Of a stretch of 64,000 nucleotides of DNA, positions 36,303-45,329 are shown piece by piece. Origin of the DNA: Bacillus sp. UNC438CL73TsuS30 (GTDB lineage: Bacteria > Bacillota > Bacilli > Bacillales > Cytobacillaceae); contig NZ_KI535297.1 of assembly GCF_000482325.1 (NCBI RefSeq), positions 62,001 through 126,000 of the forward strand, given 5' to 3'. The notes below the pieces were generated by a model. The model was not told the origin of the DNA. It ran no database searches and worked only from the letters and a program-made list of their open reading frames with translations. The translations under genes were made by a program, and so were the position numbers. The stretch's first letter is position 1. Each line of letters opens with the position of its first letter.

Positions 36303-38354
36303 ATGCGAATTTCAGTTGATGTTGGCGGAACGTTTACCGATGTTGTAACCCTTGATCCAGCTTCAGGCGACTTACGCCTTGAAAAAGTAGAAACAGTACC
36401 GCGTAACCCGGCAAGTGGTGTGCTTGAAGGATTTCGTAAGGCAGATGTAAGTTTTGGAGAAATTGATTACTTTGTCCACGGAACGACTCTTGGTTTGAAT
36501 GCTCTTTTAACCCGTACGGGTGCGAATGTGGCAATCATTACGTCAAAAGGATTCAGGGACGTTTATGAACTGGGACGTACTGACCGGGACGTGATGTACA
36601 ATTTCAAATATCGAAAACCTGAGTCATTAGTGCCGCGTCACAGGAGGTTTGAGGTGGGTGAGCGCCTGGACTATCAGGGGAATGTCCTAACTCCATTTGA
36701 CCGAGAAGGCGCAATTCAATTAGCTAAAGAACTTCGTGAAGAGGGAATTCCTTCAGTAGTAGTCTGCTTCCTGCATAGCTACATTAATCCGCAGCATGAA
36801 CTTGAAATGGAGGAAGTACTGCGTCAGGAGTACCCGGAGGTTTCCGTTACATTATCACATAGGTTGACTCGTGAGTATCGTGAGTATGAACGTACTAGTA
36901 CTGCCGTGATTGATGCTTATATCAAGCCGATTATGCGCACCTATTTAGACCGTCTTGGAAACGAATTGCAAGGAGAGGGCTATAAAGGACAGTTCTTGCT
37001 TACCCGTTCAGGAGGCGGAGCGATGACAGCAAAAGCGGCCAAGGAAGAACCAGTCCATTCAGTCATGTCCGGTCCTGCAGGCGGAGCCATTGGGGCTGCT
37101 TATCTTGCGGAATTAACAGGATATCCTAATTTGATTACCCTTGACATGGGGGGAACGAGTCTTGACACGACCATGGTGGTAGATGGACAAATTTCCATTG
37201 AGAATGAGGCAACGGTAGAAAACCTGCCAATTTCGACTCCTATGATTGATATTAGGACGATTGGTTCAGGTGGTGGCAGTATCGCATGGATTGATGACGG
37301 AGGAGCGTTACAAGTTGGTCCAAAAAGTGCAGGAGCGGATCCGGGGCCGGCATGTTACGGTAAAGGCGGACAAAACGCGACTTTTACGGATGCCGCACTC
37401 ATTCTCGGTTACTTGGATGAAGAGAATTTTCTTGGCGGAGCCATGACCATTGATCCAAGGTTATCCCGCAATGCGATCAAGCAGCTGTCTGAAAAGCTTA
37501 ACCTTTCAGTCGAACAAACCGCAGCAGGAATTGTACGAATCAGTGAAGCAAAGATTACCGGTGCGATCCGGGAAATTTCTGTCGAAAGAGGATATCATCC
37601 TAAAGATTTTGCACTCCTTGGTTTCGGAGGAGGGGGTGGCCTGGTTTCTTGCAACGTTGCACGGGAAATCGGGATTCCAACCGTCATCATTCCACCTGGC
37701 GCAGGTAACTTCTCTGCATGGGGGATGATGATGGTAGATGTCGTTTACGATTTTGCCCAAACCTTTGTAACCGGTCTTGCTAACGCCGATATCAGTGAAA
37801 TCACCAAATTATATGGAAATCTGGAGGATGAAGGCCGTAAGTCCCTTCGTCAAGACGGCTTTACTCCGAAAGACTGCAAGTTTGTCCGCTGGGCCGAACT
37901 TCGCTATGAAGGTCAGGAACACACCGTTAAGATTGAAATTCCTGGGGGAAATCTGACCCAGTCTGATATCGCAAAGATCGCTGAAGATTTTGGGAACGCT
38001 CATGAGGTGCAATATGGGCACAAAACAACGGACTCTGTAGAGATTGTCACACTTCGAGTACGTGCTGTCGGCATTCTGGCAAAACCTAGGATTGCGAAGC
38101 TTGAAGCGGGTAACGGTGATGTGTTTGCTGCCCGTAAAGGAAGTCGTTCCGTATTCCAATCAAAAGAGAGTAATCAGGTGGAGTATGTTGTGTATGACAG
38201 ATTCAAGCTGCTTGCCGGTGATGAGGTGGTTGGTCCAGCCATCATTGAAGAGCCTAGCCACACTACTGTCCTACATCAAGGTGATATTTTAACTGTTGGG
38301 GAGTATGGGGAACTGACCATCGCTATTCATAATGATAGAGGAGGTATAGCATGA
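36303..38354 (+). CDS. hyuA: Hydantoinase/oxoprolinase subunit A, copy 3
   Basis: 683-aa HyuA. Motifs are VDVGGTFTDVV (D6), HGTTLGLNALLTRTG, REYREYERTSTAVIDAYIKP and LDMGGTSLDTTM. The MQSNGG block of the other copies is LTRSGGG here. It overlaps hyuB copy 3 by 4 nt (ATGA). Codon use is more GC-rich than in the neighbouring genes, hinting at a separate origin. With hyuB and the M19 dipeptidase it forms its own unit. Confidence 0.88.
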   Translation: MRISVDVGGTFTDVVTLDPASGDLRLEKVETVPRNPASGVLEGFRKADVSFGEIDYFVHGTTLGLNALLTRTGANVAIITSKGFRDVYELGRTDRDVMYNFKYRKPESLVPRHRRFEVGERLDYQGNVLTPFDREGAIQLAKELREEGIPSVVVCFLHSYINPQHELEMEEVLRQEYPEVSVTLSHRLTREYREYERTSTAVIDAYIKPIMRTYLDRLGNELQGEGYKGQFLLTRSGGGAMTAKAAKEEPVHSVMSGPAGGAIGAAYLAELTGYPNLITLDMGGTSLDTTMVVDGQISIENEATVENLPISTPMIDIRTIGSGGGSIAWIDDGGALQVGPKSAGADPGPACYGKGGQNATFTDAALILGYLDEENFLGGAMTIDPRLSRNAIKQLSEKLNLSVEQTAAGIVRISEAKITGAIREISVERGYHPKDFALLGFGGGGGLVSCNVAREIGIPTVIIPPGAGNFSAWGMMMVDVVYDFAQTFVTGLANADISEITKLYGNLEDEGRKSLRQDGFTPKDCKFVRWAELRYEGQEHTVKIEIPGGNLTQSDIAKIAEDFGNAHEVQYGHKTTDSVEIVTLRVRAVGILAKPRIAKLEAGNGDVFAARKGSRSVFQSKESNQVEYVVYDRFKLLAGDEVVGPAIIEEPSHTTVLHQGDILTVGEYGELTIAIHNDRGGIA

Positions 38355-40123
38355 CGAGAAATTTGCGAGTCAAAACCGAGGAGAAGAAGCAATTAAATCG
38401 ACACGAGGAACAAATACAAGTTCAAGTTATTCATAACTATCTGCTGTCAGCAGCGAGAGAAATGATGCGGAATTTAAAGCGGACGGCCTATGACACGATC
38501 ATTTATGAGATTCAGGACTTCGGTCTTGGCATTTATGACCGTAAATGCCGACTCCTTGCAGAATCTCCGGGGCTCGCTATCTTTACCCGCGGGAATGATT
38601 TCGCCCTTCAAAAAATGGTGGAGTTTTTAGGAGAGGAAAACATTCATCCTGGAGACGTGATTCTCTTTAACTGGCCATATTGGAGTTCAAACCACACGCT
38701 TGATGTGCTGGTAAGTTCACCAATATTCTTTGGTGATGAGCTGGTGGGATATGCAGCATGTAAAGCGCACTGGCTTGACTTAAACCAGCAGGATCCAGGT
38801 TATTGCTTGGACACTACCAGCATTCATAACGAAGGGCTGGTTCTGCCGGCACTGAAGATTTACAAACGTGGTGTCCGTGACATGGAAGTGGAAAATTTAA
38901 TTCGGTTCAATACACGGATTCCTGATCGTGTTGTGGGCAACATGAATGCTCAAATTTCCTGCTGCCGTACAGGAGAGAGGCGGATTCAGGAGTTGGTGGA
39001 AAAGTTTGGTCTGGAATCGTATAAGGCAGCCATCTCGGAAATCCTGAACCATGGTGAAAGAATTGCTCGGACCCGTCTTGCTGCACTGCCAAAAGGAACT
39101 TGGACTGCCGAGGATTGGGTGGATGATGACGGAGTAGAAAAAGATAAAATGATCAAAATCAAGGTTACGGTCACCGTTACAGATGATGAATTTATTGTTG
39201 ATTTCACTGGTACAGATCCTGCTGTAAAAGGTCCTGTTAATCTGCCTCTTGGAATTACAGAAGGGGTTTCAGCACTTGCATTCAAGGGTCTTACTACACC
39301 GGATGCCCCAGCAAACGATGGAAACTTCCGTCCATTGAGGGTAATTGCCCCGGAAGGTACACTCGTTAATGCGCAGTACCCGGCGGCTACCTTTACCATT
39401 TGGCCTTCCATTCATATACCGGAAATCATTATGAAGGCCTTAGCACCTGCCATGCCTGATCTTGTGCCAGCATGTTCAGGAGGAGAGGTTGTCTCTGTCA
39501 TGGGAGTGGGTACACACCCTGTTACAGGAAAAGTCTGGCTGGAAGCCACGAATGAGGCAGTCGGCTTTGGCGCTCATGCTGGAGGCGACGGCGAAAATGG
39601 GATTATGCACCTTTCCGAACCGGGCTGCCGAAATAATCCGATTGAAGTATTGGAAAATAAAGCTCCACTGTTAATCGAAGGATACTATCTGCGTCAGGAT
39701 TCATGTGGTGCCGGAGAACACCGTGGAGGTCTGGGAGCAACCCGTATTTACCGTTTCACTGCTCCAGGAAATGCGGTAACGATCTTAAAGAAAACGAAGA
39801 CACGTCCCTGGGCGCTTAATGGAGGCCATGAAGCGGAACCTAACCATATTATTGTATGGCCTGAAACTGAAAGGGAAGAACAAACAGGGGCCATCAACCA
39901 GCCATTGGAAGCTGGCGATGTGTTGGTCAGCAGTGCCGGAGGGGGAGGAGGATGGGGCAATCCATTACACCGAAGCCCGGACAAGGTATTGGAAGATGTA
40001 CGAAATGGTTATGTATCGCAAGAAAGTGCTGAACGCGATTATGGTGTCCTGATTCAAACATCCTCTTGGACGGTTGATGCTGAAGCAACAGCAAAACTTA
40101 GACATAAACGATTGGAGGCCTAA
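38351..40123 (+). CDS. hyuB: Hydantoinase/oxoprolinase subunit B, copy 3 (variant motif)
   Basis: 590-aa HyuB, ATGA-coupled to HyuA copy 3. Where the family normally has N-D-P-Y followed by H-x-x-D, this copy reads NWPYWSSNHTLDVL. N107, H115 and D118 are kept, but the Asp after Asn is Trp 108. The C-terminal GGGGGWGNPLHRSPDKVLEDV loop is normal. A different substrate or metal geometry is possible. The membrane-dipeptidase gene starts 5 nt later. Confidence 0.87.
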   Translation: MTRNLRVKTEEKKQLNRHEEQIQVQVIHNYLLSAAREMMRNLKRTAYDTIIYEIQDFGLGIYDRKCRLLAESPGLAIFTRGNDFALQKMVEFLGEENIHPGDVILFNWPYWSSNHTLDVLVSSPIFFGDELVGYAACKAHWLDLNQQDPGYCLDTTSIHNEGLVLPALKIYKRGVRDMEVENLIRFNTRIPDRVVGNMNAQISCCRTGERRIQELVEKFGLESYKAAISEILNHGERIARTRLAALPKGTWTAEDWVDDDGVEKDKMIKIKVTVTVTDDEFIVDFTGTDPAVKGPVNLPLGITEGVSALAFKGLTTPDAPANDGNFRPLRVIAPEGTLVNAQYPAATFTIWPSIHIPEIIMKALAPAMPDLVPACSGGEVVSVMGVGTHPVTGKVWLEATNEAVGFGAHAGGDGENGIMHLSEPGCRNNPIEVLENKAPLLIEGYYLRQDSCGAGEHRGGLGATRIYRFTAPGNAVTILKKTKTRPWALNGGHEAEPNHIIVWPETEREEQTGAINQPLEAGDVLVSSAGGGGGWGNPLHRSPDKVLEDVRNGYVSQESAERDYGVLIQTSSWTVDAEATAKLRHKRLEA

Positions 40124-40128
40124 AATCC

Positions 40129-41208
40129 ATGCCATTAATCGATCTTCACAGCGATATCCTTGTAGATGTGATCTGGCGCAGATCTCGGGGAGAGCGGCGT
40201 GTGATATCTGAGCGTCATCTGCCTGTACTAAGGGCAGCCGGAATATCTGCACTTGGACTAACCATTTGGATAGAGTTGGATCAAACTCATCGGGCATCAT
40301 TACGTACACGCGAAGTAATGGCTGCGCTTGTCTCCGAATTGAAAGAATCTCCAGGCGAGATTGCCCTGGTAAAAACACCAGCAGAGGCAGAAGCGGTAAT
40401 CGCCTCGGGAAAACTTGCACTTTTGTTGACTATTGAAGGTATGGCAGCCCTTGACGAGGATCCATCCTTATTTTCTGATTTGTGTGATCTGGGACTCACT
40501 TCAGGGCTTTTGACATGGAATGAGGCAAATGCTTTTGCCAGCGGTTTTCCAGGATACGACTACTCAGAGGCGCGAGCGCTTGCCAAATCAGGAAAAGGTT
40601 CATGGTTAACGGGGCTCAGCGGCCCAGGTAACGGCGAAGTTCGCGGTCTTACTGCCAAAGGGCGCAGGTTGTTAAACCAGATGGCTGCCGCTGGAGTCAT
40701 GCTGGATTTATCCCATTTAAATGAAAAAACTTTCTGGGAAGCGATAGCGGCTTATCCTGGTCCAGGCGTGTTTGCATCACATTCCAATGCAAAATCAGTA
40801 TGCGAGATTCCGCGAAACCTCTCGGACCAACAGATAAAGACGATCGCTGAACGCGATGGTGTTATTGGGCTAAATGCATTCTCAGCGTTTGTGGACCCTG
40901 AGCATCCGGGAATCGATCGGTTTATCGATCATGCCGTATACATCGCTGACCTCGTTGGGACACGGCACCTTGGCTTCGGGTTTGATTTTACAAACTATAT
41001 GGATGAAGAAGCGCTTGAAAGCATAGGCGGCAAGCTGCCAAGTAATCCAGAGCTGGATGGAGCCGCCGATGTGCCCAACCTGATTGAACGGATGAAAAAG
41101 CGTGGATTCTCCACGTCAGACTTAGAAGGGATCACTTGGGGGAACTTTGCGCGTGTCTGGGAGACATCCCTTCAATATAAATCTATCATAAGCAGTGCTA
41201 AAAACTAG
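40129..41208 (+). CDS. M19 membrane-dipeptidase-family enzyme
   Basis: 359-aa renal-dipeptidase-type zinc hydrolase without a signal peptide, so cytoplasmic. Zinc ligands are all present: H7 and D9 (DLHSD), the bridging Glu (LTIEGMAAL), His in LDLSHLNE, His in FASHSNAK and Asp in GFGFDF. Family members cleave dipeptides, often with a D-residue at the second position. Directly behind HyuAB copy 3, it may hydrolyse a dipeptide-like product of ring opening. Confidence 0.88.
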   Translation: MPLIDLHSDILVDVIWRRSRGERRVISERHLPVLRAAGISALGLTIWIELDQTHRASLRTREVMAALVSELKESPGEIALVKTPAEAEAVIASGKLALLLTIEGMAALDEDPSLFSDLCDLGLTSGLLTWNEANAFASGFPGYDYSEARALAKSGKGSWLTGLSGPGNGEVRGLTAKGRRLLNQMAAAGVMLDLSHLNEKTFWEAIAAYPGPGVFASHSNAKSVCEIPRNLSDQQIKTIAERDGVIGLNAFSAFVDPEHPGIDRFIDHAVYIADLVGTRHLGFGFDFTNYMDEEALESIGGKLPSNPELDGAADVPNLIERMKKRGFSTSDLEGITWGNFARVWETSLQYKSIISSAKN

Positions 41209-41253
41209 AATAATATAAACATATATTTTTATTAATTCCATTACTCCATGTCG

Positions 41254-41290
41254 AAGGGGAAAGGCTCAGCTTTTCCCTTTTGTTTTAGGT
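41254..41290 (+). terminator. Rho-independent terminator
   Basis: AAGGGGAAAGGC pairs imperfectly with GCTTTTCCCTTTT around a short loop and is followed by GTTTTAGGTTTTTT. It ends the HyuAB-3/dipeptidase unit. Confidence 0.65.
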
Positions 41291-41379
41291 TTTTTTCACG
41301 TAAGGCACTTTCATCATGAATTATCTATATTAATTGAAGGCCGGGATCTATTAGTAATAATGGAGGAGGTTTAAATAAA

Positions 41380-42396
41380 TTGGAATTGGATGATAAAAAT
41401 TACCTGCTTCTTTACCAGAAAGCTTTCGTAATTGATTCAGCCTGCCCATTGGGGTCATTAGAGAATTATTTTAGATTGTGGATGGACGGAGGGGCTACTG
41501 CAATGGCACCCACAGTCGCTGTTAATAATAGCAGTCATGAAACAATCGGTCTCATCGCCAAATGGCTGAAGAAAATTGAGAAACAATCACATGATTTGCT
41601 GCTTGTGACCTTACCTGAAGATCTATATAAAGCAAAACAAGAAAAGAAATTGGGCATCATTTTTCATTTTCAGAATTCGCTTCCCATTGAATCAGATTTG
41701 AATCTTTTGTCGGTTTATCACCGTTTAGGAGTCAGAATCATCCAACTCTGTTACAACGTTAAGAACTTTATAGGGGATGGATGCGATGAACGTACTGATT
41801 GCGGGCTAAGTGAGTTTGGCATTCACGCAATTAAGGAGATGAATCGTCTCGGGATTTTGGTGGATTTAACCCATTCAGGCCATCAAACAACGATGGAGGC
41901 GATTCAAACGTCAGAAAGACCTGTTATTTTCAGTCATTCCAACGTATATGAATTATGCCCTTCCCCTCGGAATCTTAAGGACAATCAAATTAAAGCGGTG
42001 GCAGAAAAGGACGGGGTAATTGGTGTAGTTGCTTTTCCCACTTTTGTAGCCAAGAAGAAACATACTACAGTGGAAGACCTGGTTCATCATATTGACTATA
42101 TCAAAGACCTCGTCGGGGTTAGGCATATTGGAATCGGTTTGGATTATTGGGAAGGTATGGATGGTATAGCCAGTAAGGAGGAAGCCAACCGATTATACAC
42201 TCAGCTCATTAGTACTGGAAAATGGAAGGAACATTCATACCCTCCGCCTCCATGGAGGTACCCCGAAGGGATAGAAGAACCAACTAGGCTACCTAATTTA
42301 ACGAAGGCTCTATTAAAAAGAGGTTATTCTGAAGAGGAGATTCTCCGTATATTAGGAGGCAATTTTCTTCGAGTCTACAAAGAAGTGTGGAAGTAA
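41380..42396 (+). CDS. Divergent M19-family protein lacking part of the metal site
   Basis: 338-aa relative of membrane dipeptidase. The later part is typical: VDLTHSG, FSHSNVYELCPSPRNLKDNQI and GIGLDYW. The first metal motif (normally D-x-H-x-D) is DSACPL (from D19), and the bridging Glu position reads FHFQNSLPI, with Gln. Several M19 relatives I recall share this Q-N pattern and an NxxGDGCxERTxxGLSxFG segment (here IGDGCDERTDCGLSEFG), so it is a distinct clade rather than a decayed copy. The start is TTG 41380, 10 nt behind GGAGGAGG. It is paired with proline racemase. Confidence 0.8.
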   Translation: MELDDKNYLLLYQKAFVIDSACPLGSLENYFRLWMDGGATAMAPTVAVNNSSHETIGLIAKWLKKIEKQSHDLLLVTLPEDLYKAKQEKKLGIIFHFQNSLPIESDLNLLSVYHRLGVRIIQLCYNVKNFIGDGCDERTDCGLSEFGIHAIKEMNRLGILVDLTHSGHQTTMEAIQTSERPVIFSHSNVYELCPSPRNLKDNQIKAVAEKDGVIGVVAFPTFVAKKKHTTVEDLVHHIDYIKDLVGVRHIGIGLDYWEGMDGIASKEEANRLYTQLISTGKWKEHSYPPPPWRYPEGIEEPTRLPNLTKALLKRGYSEEEILRILGGNFLRVYKEVWK

Positions 42397-42451
42397 AAAA
42401 CAAAATGTATGAAATAAAGAATTTTAATTTTCAGAGATAAGGAGAATCTGG

Positions 42452-43453
42452 ATGATTAACTTTTCACAATATATTCAAACCATTGACTCACATACAATGG
42501 GCGAACCTACAAGAATCATTACAGGAGGCGCTCCCAGGATTTTAGGAACTACCATGATGGAAAAAAAGCAGTATTTGGAAAGTAAATTAGATTGTCTCCG
42601 AAAATTATTAATGAATGAGCCGCGTGGGCACAAAGATATGTTTGGTGCGATCATTACTGAACCATGTTCGGAAGAATGTGATATCGGGGTTATTTTTATG
42701 GATTCCAATGGATATCTAAATATGTGCGGACATGGAACTATTGGTATGATTACGACCGCTTTAAATATTGGAAGGATTGAGGCTAAAAGGAATATAAAAG
42801 TTGATACACCCGCGGGAATAGTCCGATGTGAGGTCGAGTTTAAGAACAACAAGGTAAACCAAGTGACTTTTACAAATGTGCCAGCCTTCGTCTTAGAAGA
42901 AAAAGTTAACGTCCATGTCGAAGGTATTGGGAATGTTCTGGTTGATGTTGCATTTGGAGGTAGCATATTTGGAATTGTGAATGCTGAACAATTCAGTCTA
43001 AAACTTGTAAGTGAAGAACAACAACAATTAATCGATTTAGGAAATAAAATCAAAAGTGCTGCAAATGAGCAGTTTAAATTTCAACATCCTTTTAAACCAG
43101 AGATCAATTCAATCGATTTAATCGAGTTTAGCTTGAAGTCAACAAAAAATGATGTAGATTACAGAAATGCTGTTATTTTTGGCAATGGTCAAATCGATCG
43201 CTCTCCTTGTGGTACGGGTACTTGTGCAAAAATAGCGGTGCATTACAAAAATGGAAAAATAAATATTGGTGACAAGTTTGTTCATGAGAGCATCATTGAT
43301 TCTCAGTTTACTGGCAGGGTTGCAGGTGAAAGCCAAGTGGGGGATTACCCGGCCATTATTCCACAGATTACGGGCTCAGCTTGGATTACGGGTATGCATC
43401 AATTTATTATCGATAATGAAGACCCATATCATGAAGGGTTTCTATTGCTCTAA
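42452..43453 (+). CDS. Proline racemase family enzyme
   Basis: 333-aa protein with both catalytic cysteines of the racemase/epimerase group: C92 (MCGHGTIG) and C253 (SPCGTGTCAK). Having two Cys separates it from trans-3-hydroxyproline dehydratases, where the first is Ser or Thr. Proline racemase and 4-hydroxyproline 2-epimerase cannot be told apart here. It begins with AAGGAGAATCTGG before ATG. It is the last gene of the catabolic region; a CorC-like relic starts 2 nt after its stop. Confidence 0.88.
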   Translation: MINFSQYIQTIDSHTMGEPTRIITGGAPRILGTTMMEKKQYLESKLDCLRKLLMNEPRGHKDMFGAIITEPCSEECDIGVIFMDSNGYLNMCGHGTIGMITTALNIGRIEAKRNIKVDTPAGIVRCEVEFKNNKVNQVTFTNVPAFVLEEKVNVHVEGIGNVLVDVAFGGSIFGIVNAEQFSLKLVSEEQQQLIDLGNKIKSAANEQFKFQHPFKPEINSIDLIEFSLKSTKNDVDYRNAVIFGNGQIDRSPCGTGTCAKIAVHYKNGKINIGDKFVHESIIDSQFTGRVAGESQVGDYPAIIPQITGSAWITGMHQFIIDNEDPYHEGFLLL

Positions 43454-43455
43454 GT

Positions 43456-43630
43456 AAAATAAATGATTTATTCGGATTAGATTTAGATGATGAGGATATT
43501 GATATCCATTGGCGGATGGATTTTATCCTAAAAAATTGATTTGGTTGAAGGCGATACTATTTGTCATGGTCATTACGAGTTTAAAGTTCTTGAAGTGGAC
43601 GGTTACCATATCAAATCATAGAAATAGCAA
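43456..43630 (+). pseudogene. C-terminal relic of a CorC/HlyC-family (hemolysin-type) transporter-associated protein
   Basis: Read with one frameshift near 43504, the sequence gives KINDLFGLDLDDEDID, then IGGWILS, a stop, KIDLVEGDTICHGHYEF and KVLEVDGYHIK. This is the CorC_HlyC C-terminal domain pattern (LNELLGLDLPDEDxDTIGG...GxxFEVLEVDGxRIxxV). The membrane and CBS domains are missing. It begins immediately after the proline racemase stop, so the break point of the catabolic segment probably lies here. Confidence 0.7.
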
Positions 43631-43661
43631 AGCCATTAAAACAGGTATCACTTGCTTTGGG

Positions 43662-43700
43662 AAGAATCCCTCTTATTCGAGAGGGATTCTTTCCTCGTTT
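43662..43700 (+). terminator. Hairpin behind the CorC relic
   Basis: AAGAATCCCTCT (43662-43673) and AGAGGGATTCTT (43680-43691) form a perfect 12-bp stem with a 6-nt loop. The T-run behind it is weak. It was probably the terminator of the original corC-like gene. Confidence 0.65.
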
Positions 43701-43990
43701 ATATGAACTTAAAAACTGCTGCTTTATCCTCCTATTATTCTCTTTCATCCATGAATAGTAAGTTATGTCCAAAAATTCTGATAAGTACAATAATCTACTA
43801 TACAATAAATTTAAATAAACAGTCTGGTAAAAGACAATTGATCAGAAGGGAGGAGATAAGTGTTCGGAGAAGGTGGTTAGGTAGCTTGCTGGTGATAGAT
43901 TCATTTCTTTTGAACAAACTCTCTAATTTCGAATAACAGTGAGGAAGATGATTATGAGCGTACAAGTCATTAAGAAACAGAAAGTTTCTA

Positions 43991-45019
43991 ATGGAAGCAG
44001 TTAAACTCCTGTTGAATAAGCTGACCAGTTTAGGAATTATTTCATCACTTGAAGAAATCGATGGAATCGGTCACCGTGTTGTTCATGGGGGAGAAAAATT
44101 CAGTGAATCTGTCCTGATCCATGATGATGTATTGAGAGAAATTGAGGAAGTATCGGAGCTCGCTCCACTTCACAATCCAGCCAACCTGATCGTAATTAAT
44201 GCTTTTCGTGAATTATTGCCTGAAGTCCCTTCTGTAGCAGTATTTGACACTGCTTTTCACCAAACGATGCCGGAACAATCCTTTCTTTACAGCTTGCCGT
44301 ACCATTATTATCAGCGATACGGAATGCGTAAATACGGGTTCCATGGGACAAGCCATCAATATGTTTCAGGACGTTGTGCGGAATTGTTGAAACGTCCTCT
44401 TAAGGAGCTTCGTTTAGTCTCCTGCCATCTCGGAAATGGAGCAAGCATTACGGCCATTGATGGAGGTAAATCAATTGACACGTCGATGGGATTTACGCCG
44501 CTTGCAGGGGTGACGATGGGAACGCGGTCAGGAAATATTGATCCAGCGCTGATCACCTATATCATGCAGAAAACGGGTCAGAGCGCTGAGGAAGTGGTGG
44601 AGATTTTAAATAAGGAAAGTGGCCTGCTCGGGATATCTGGTTGTTCAAGTGATCTTCGGGATATTCAGGAGGCAGCGGAGAAAGGCCACAAAAGGGCAGA
44701 GCTTGCGTTACAAGTATTTGCACAAAGAATTCAGGAATATATCGGGACGTACGCGGTAAAGATGAAGGGCCTTGATGCGATTATCTTTACAGCTGGAATT
44801 GGAGAAAACAGTAACCTGATCCGTGCTCGTGTTTTGGAAGGCCTGGAATTTATGGGGGTGTATTGGGATCCTGGTCTCAATCAAGTGAGCGGAAGAGAAA
44901 CGTTTGTTAGTTATCAACATTCACCGGTTAAAGTGCTGGTCATTCCGACGAATGAAGAAATCATGATTGCAAGGGATACGTCTCGCCTAGAGATTCGTGA
45001 AAGTCTACTCGTTGTATAG
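43991..45019 (+). pseudogene. ackA: Acetate kinase lacking its N-terminus
   Basis: 342 residues align with AckA from about residue 60 onward: GIGHRVVHGGEKFSES, FDTAFHQTMP, KYGFHGTSHQYVS, SCHLGNGASI, GVTMGTRSGNIDPALI and FTAGIGENS are all intact. The first 55-60 residues, including the INAGSSSLKF phosphate/magnesium loop, are absent. No trace lies in the 360 nt upstream, and the frame is closed by TGA at 43955. ATG 43991 has no ribosome site. A site (GTGAGGAAG) sits before a 16-codon frame at 43954 that runs into a stop. An enzyme without the first loop should be inactive. Confidence 0.8.
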
Positions 45020-45154
45020 AAAAAATAGTACTCTGAATTTTAAGGGGATTTATCATTTAAAAATAATCATTGTTCTGTTTTCAATAAGACATGCAATCTA
45101 GCAGATGACCAGGATGCGCTGATAATGAGATTACTGTTTATTATGTAAATGGAA

Positions 45155-45256
45155 ATAATTTTAATTGAGGAGTACATACATTTTTATAATCATGAACGAT
45201 TACAAAAAAGACTAAACGGCCTTAGCCCCTTAGAATACAGGGCTAAAGCCGTCTAA
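45155..45256 (+). mobile_element. 3' relic of an IS3-family transposase (OrfB)
   Basis: The frame ending at TAA 45254-45256 reads IEEYIHFYNHERLQKRLNG followed by LSPLEYRAKAV. This is the usual C-terminus of IS3/IS150-type OrfB (YIxYYNxxRxQxxLxxLSPxEYR). Nothing of the DDE core upstream is recognisable. It marks an old insertion between the acetate kinase relic and the benE-like gene. Confidence 0.75.
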
Positions 45257-45268
45257 TATCTTTTTATT
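45215..45268. terminator. Hairpin terminator between the IS3 relic and the benE-like gene
   Basis: ACGGCCTTAGCCC and GGGCTAAAGCCGT form a long stem (about 45216-45228 with 45240-45252), followed on the plus strand by CTAATATCTTTTTATTT. It lies in a convergent position and could serve the minus-strand benE-like gene as well. Confidence 0.7.
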
Positions 45269-45329
45269 TATTTCCACTGTCTACTTGACAGGGGGCAGTT
45301 CAGAAACTCCAAGCCATTTTTTGTGACTA

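Noticed and set aside
37246..37446. Plus-strand frames inside HyuA copy 3 (also 37450-37728, 38044-38292)
   Set aside because: They are shadow frames of a well-supported gene with no independent start signals.
43509..43936. Short plus-strand frames between proline racemase and acetate kinase
   Set aside because: The sequence is better explained as a frameshifted CorC relic and its terminator; the rest has no coding pattern.
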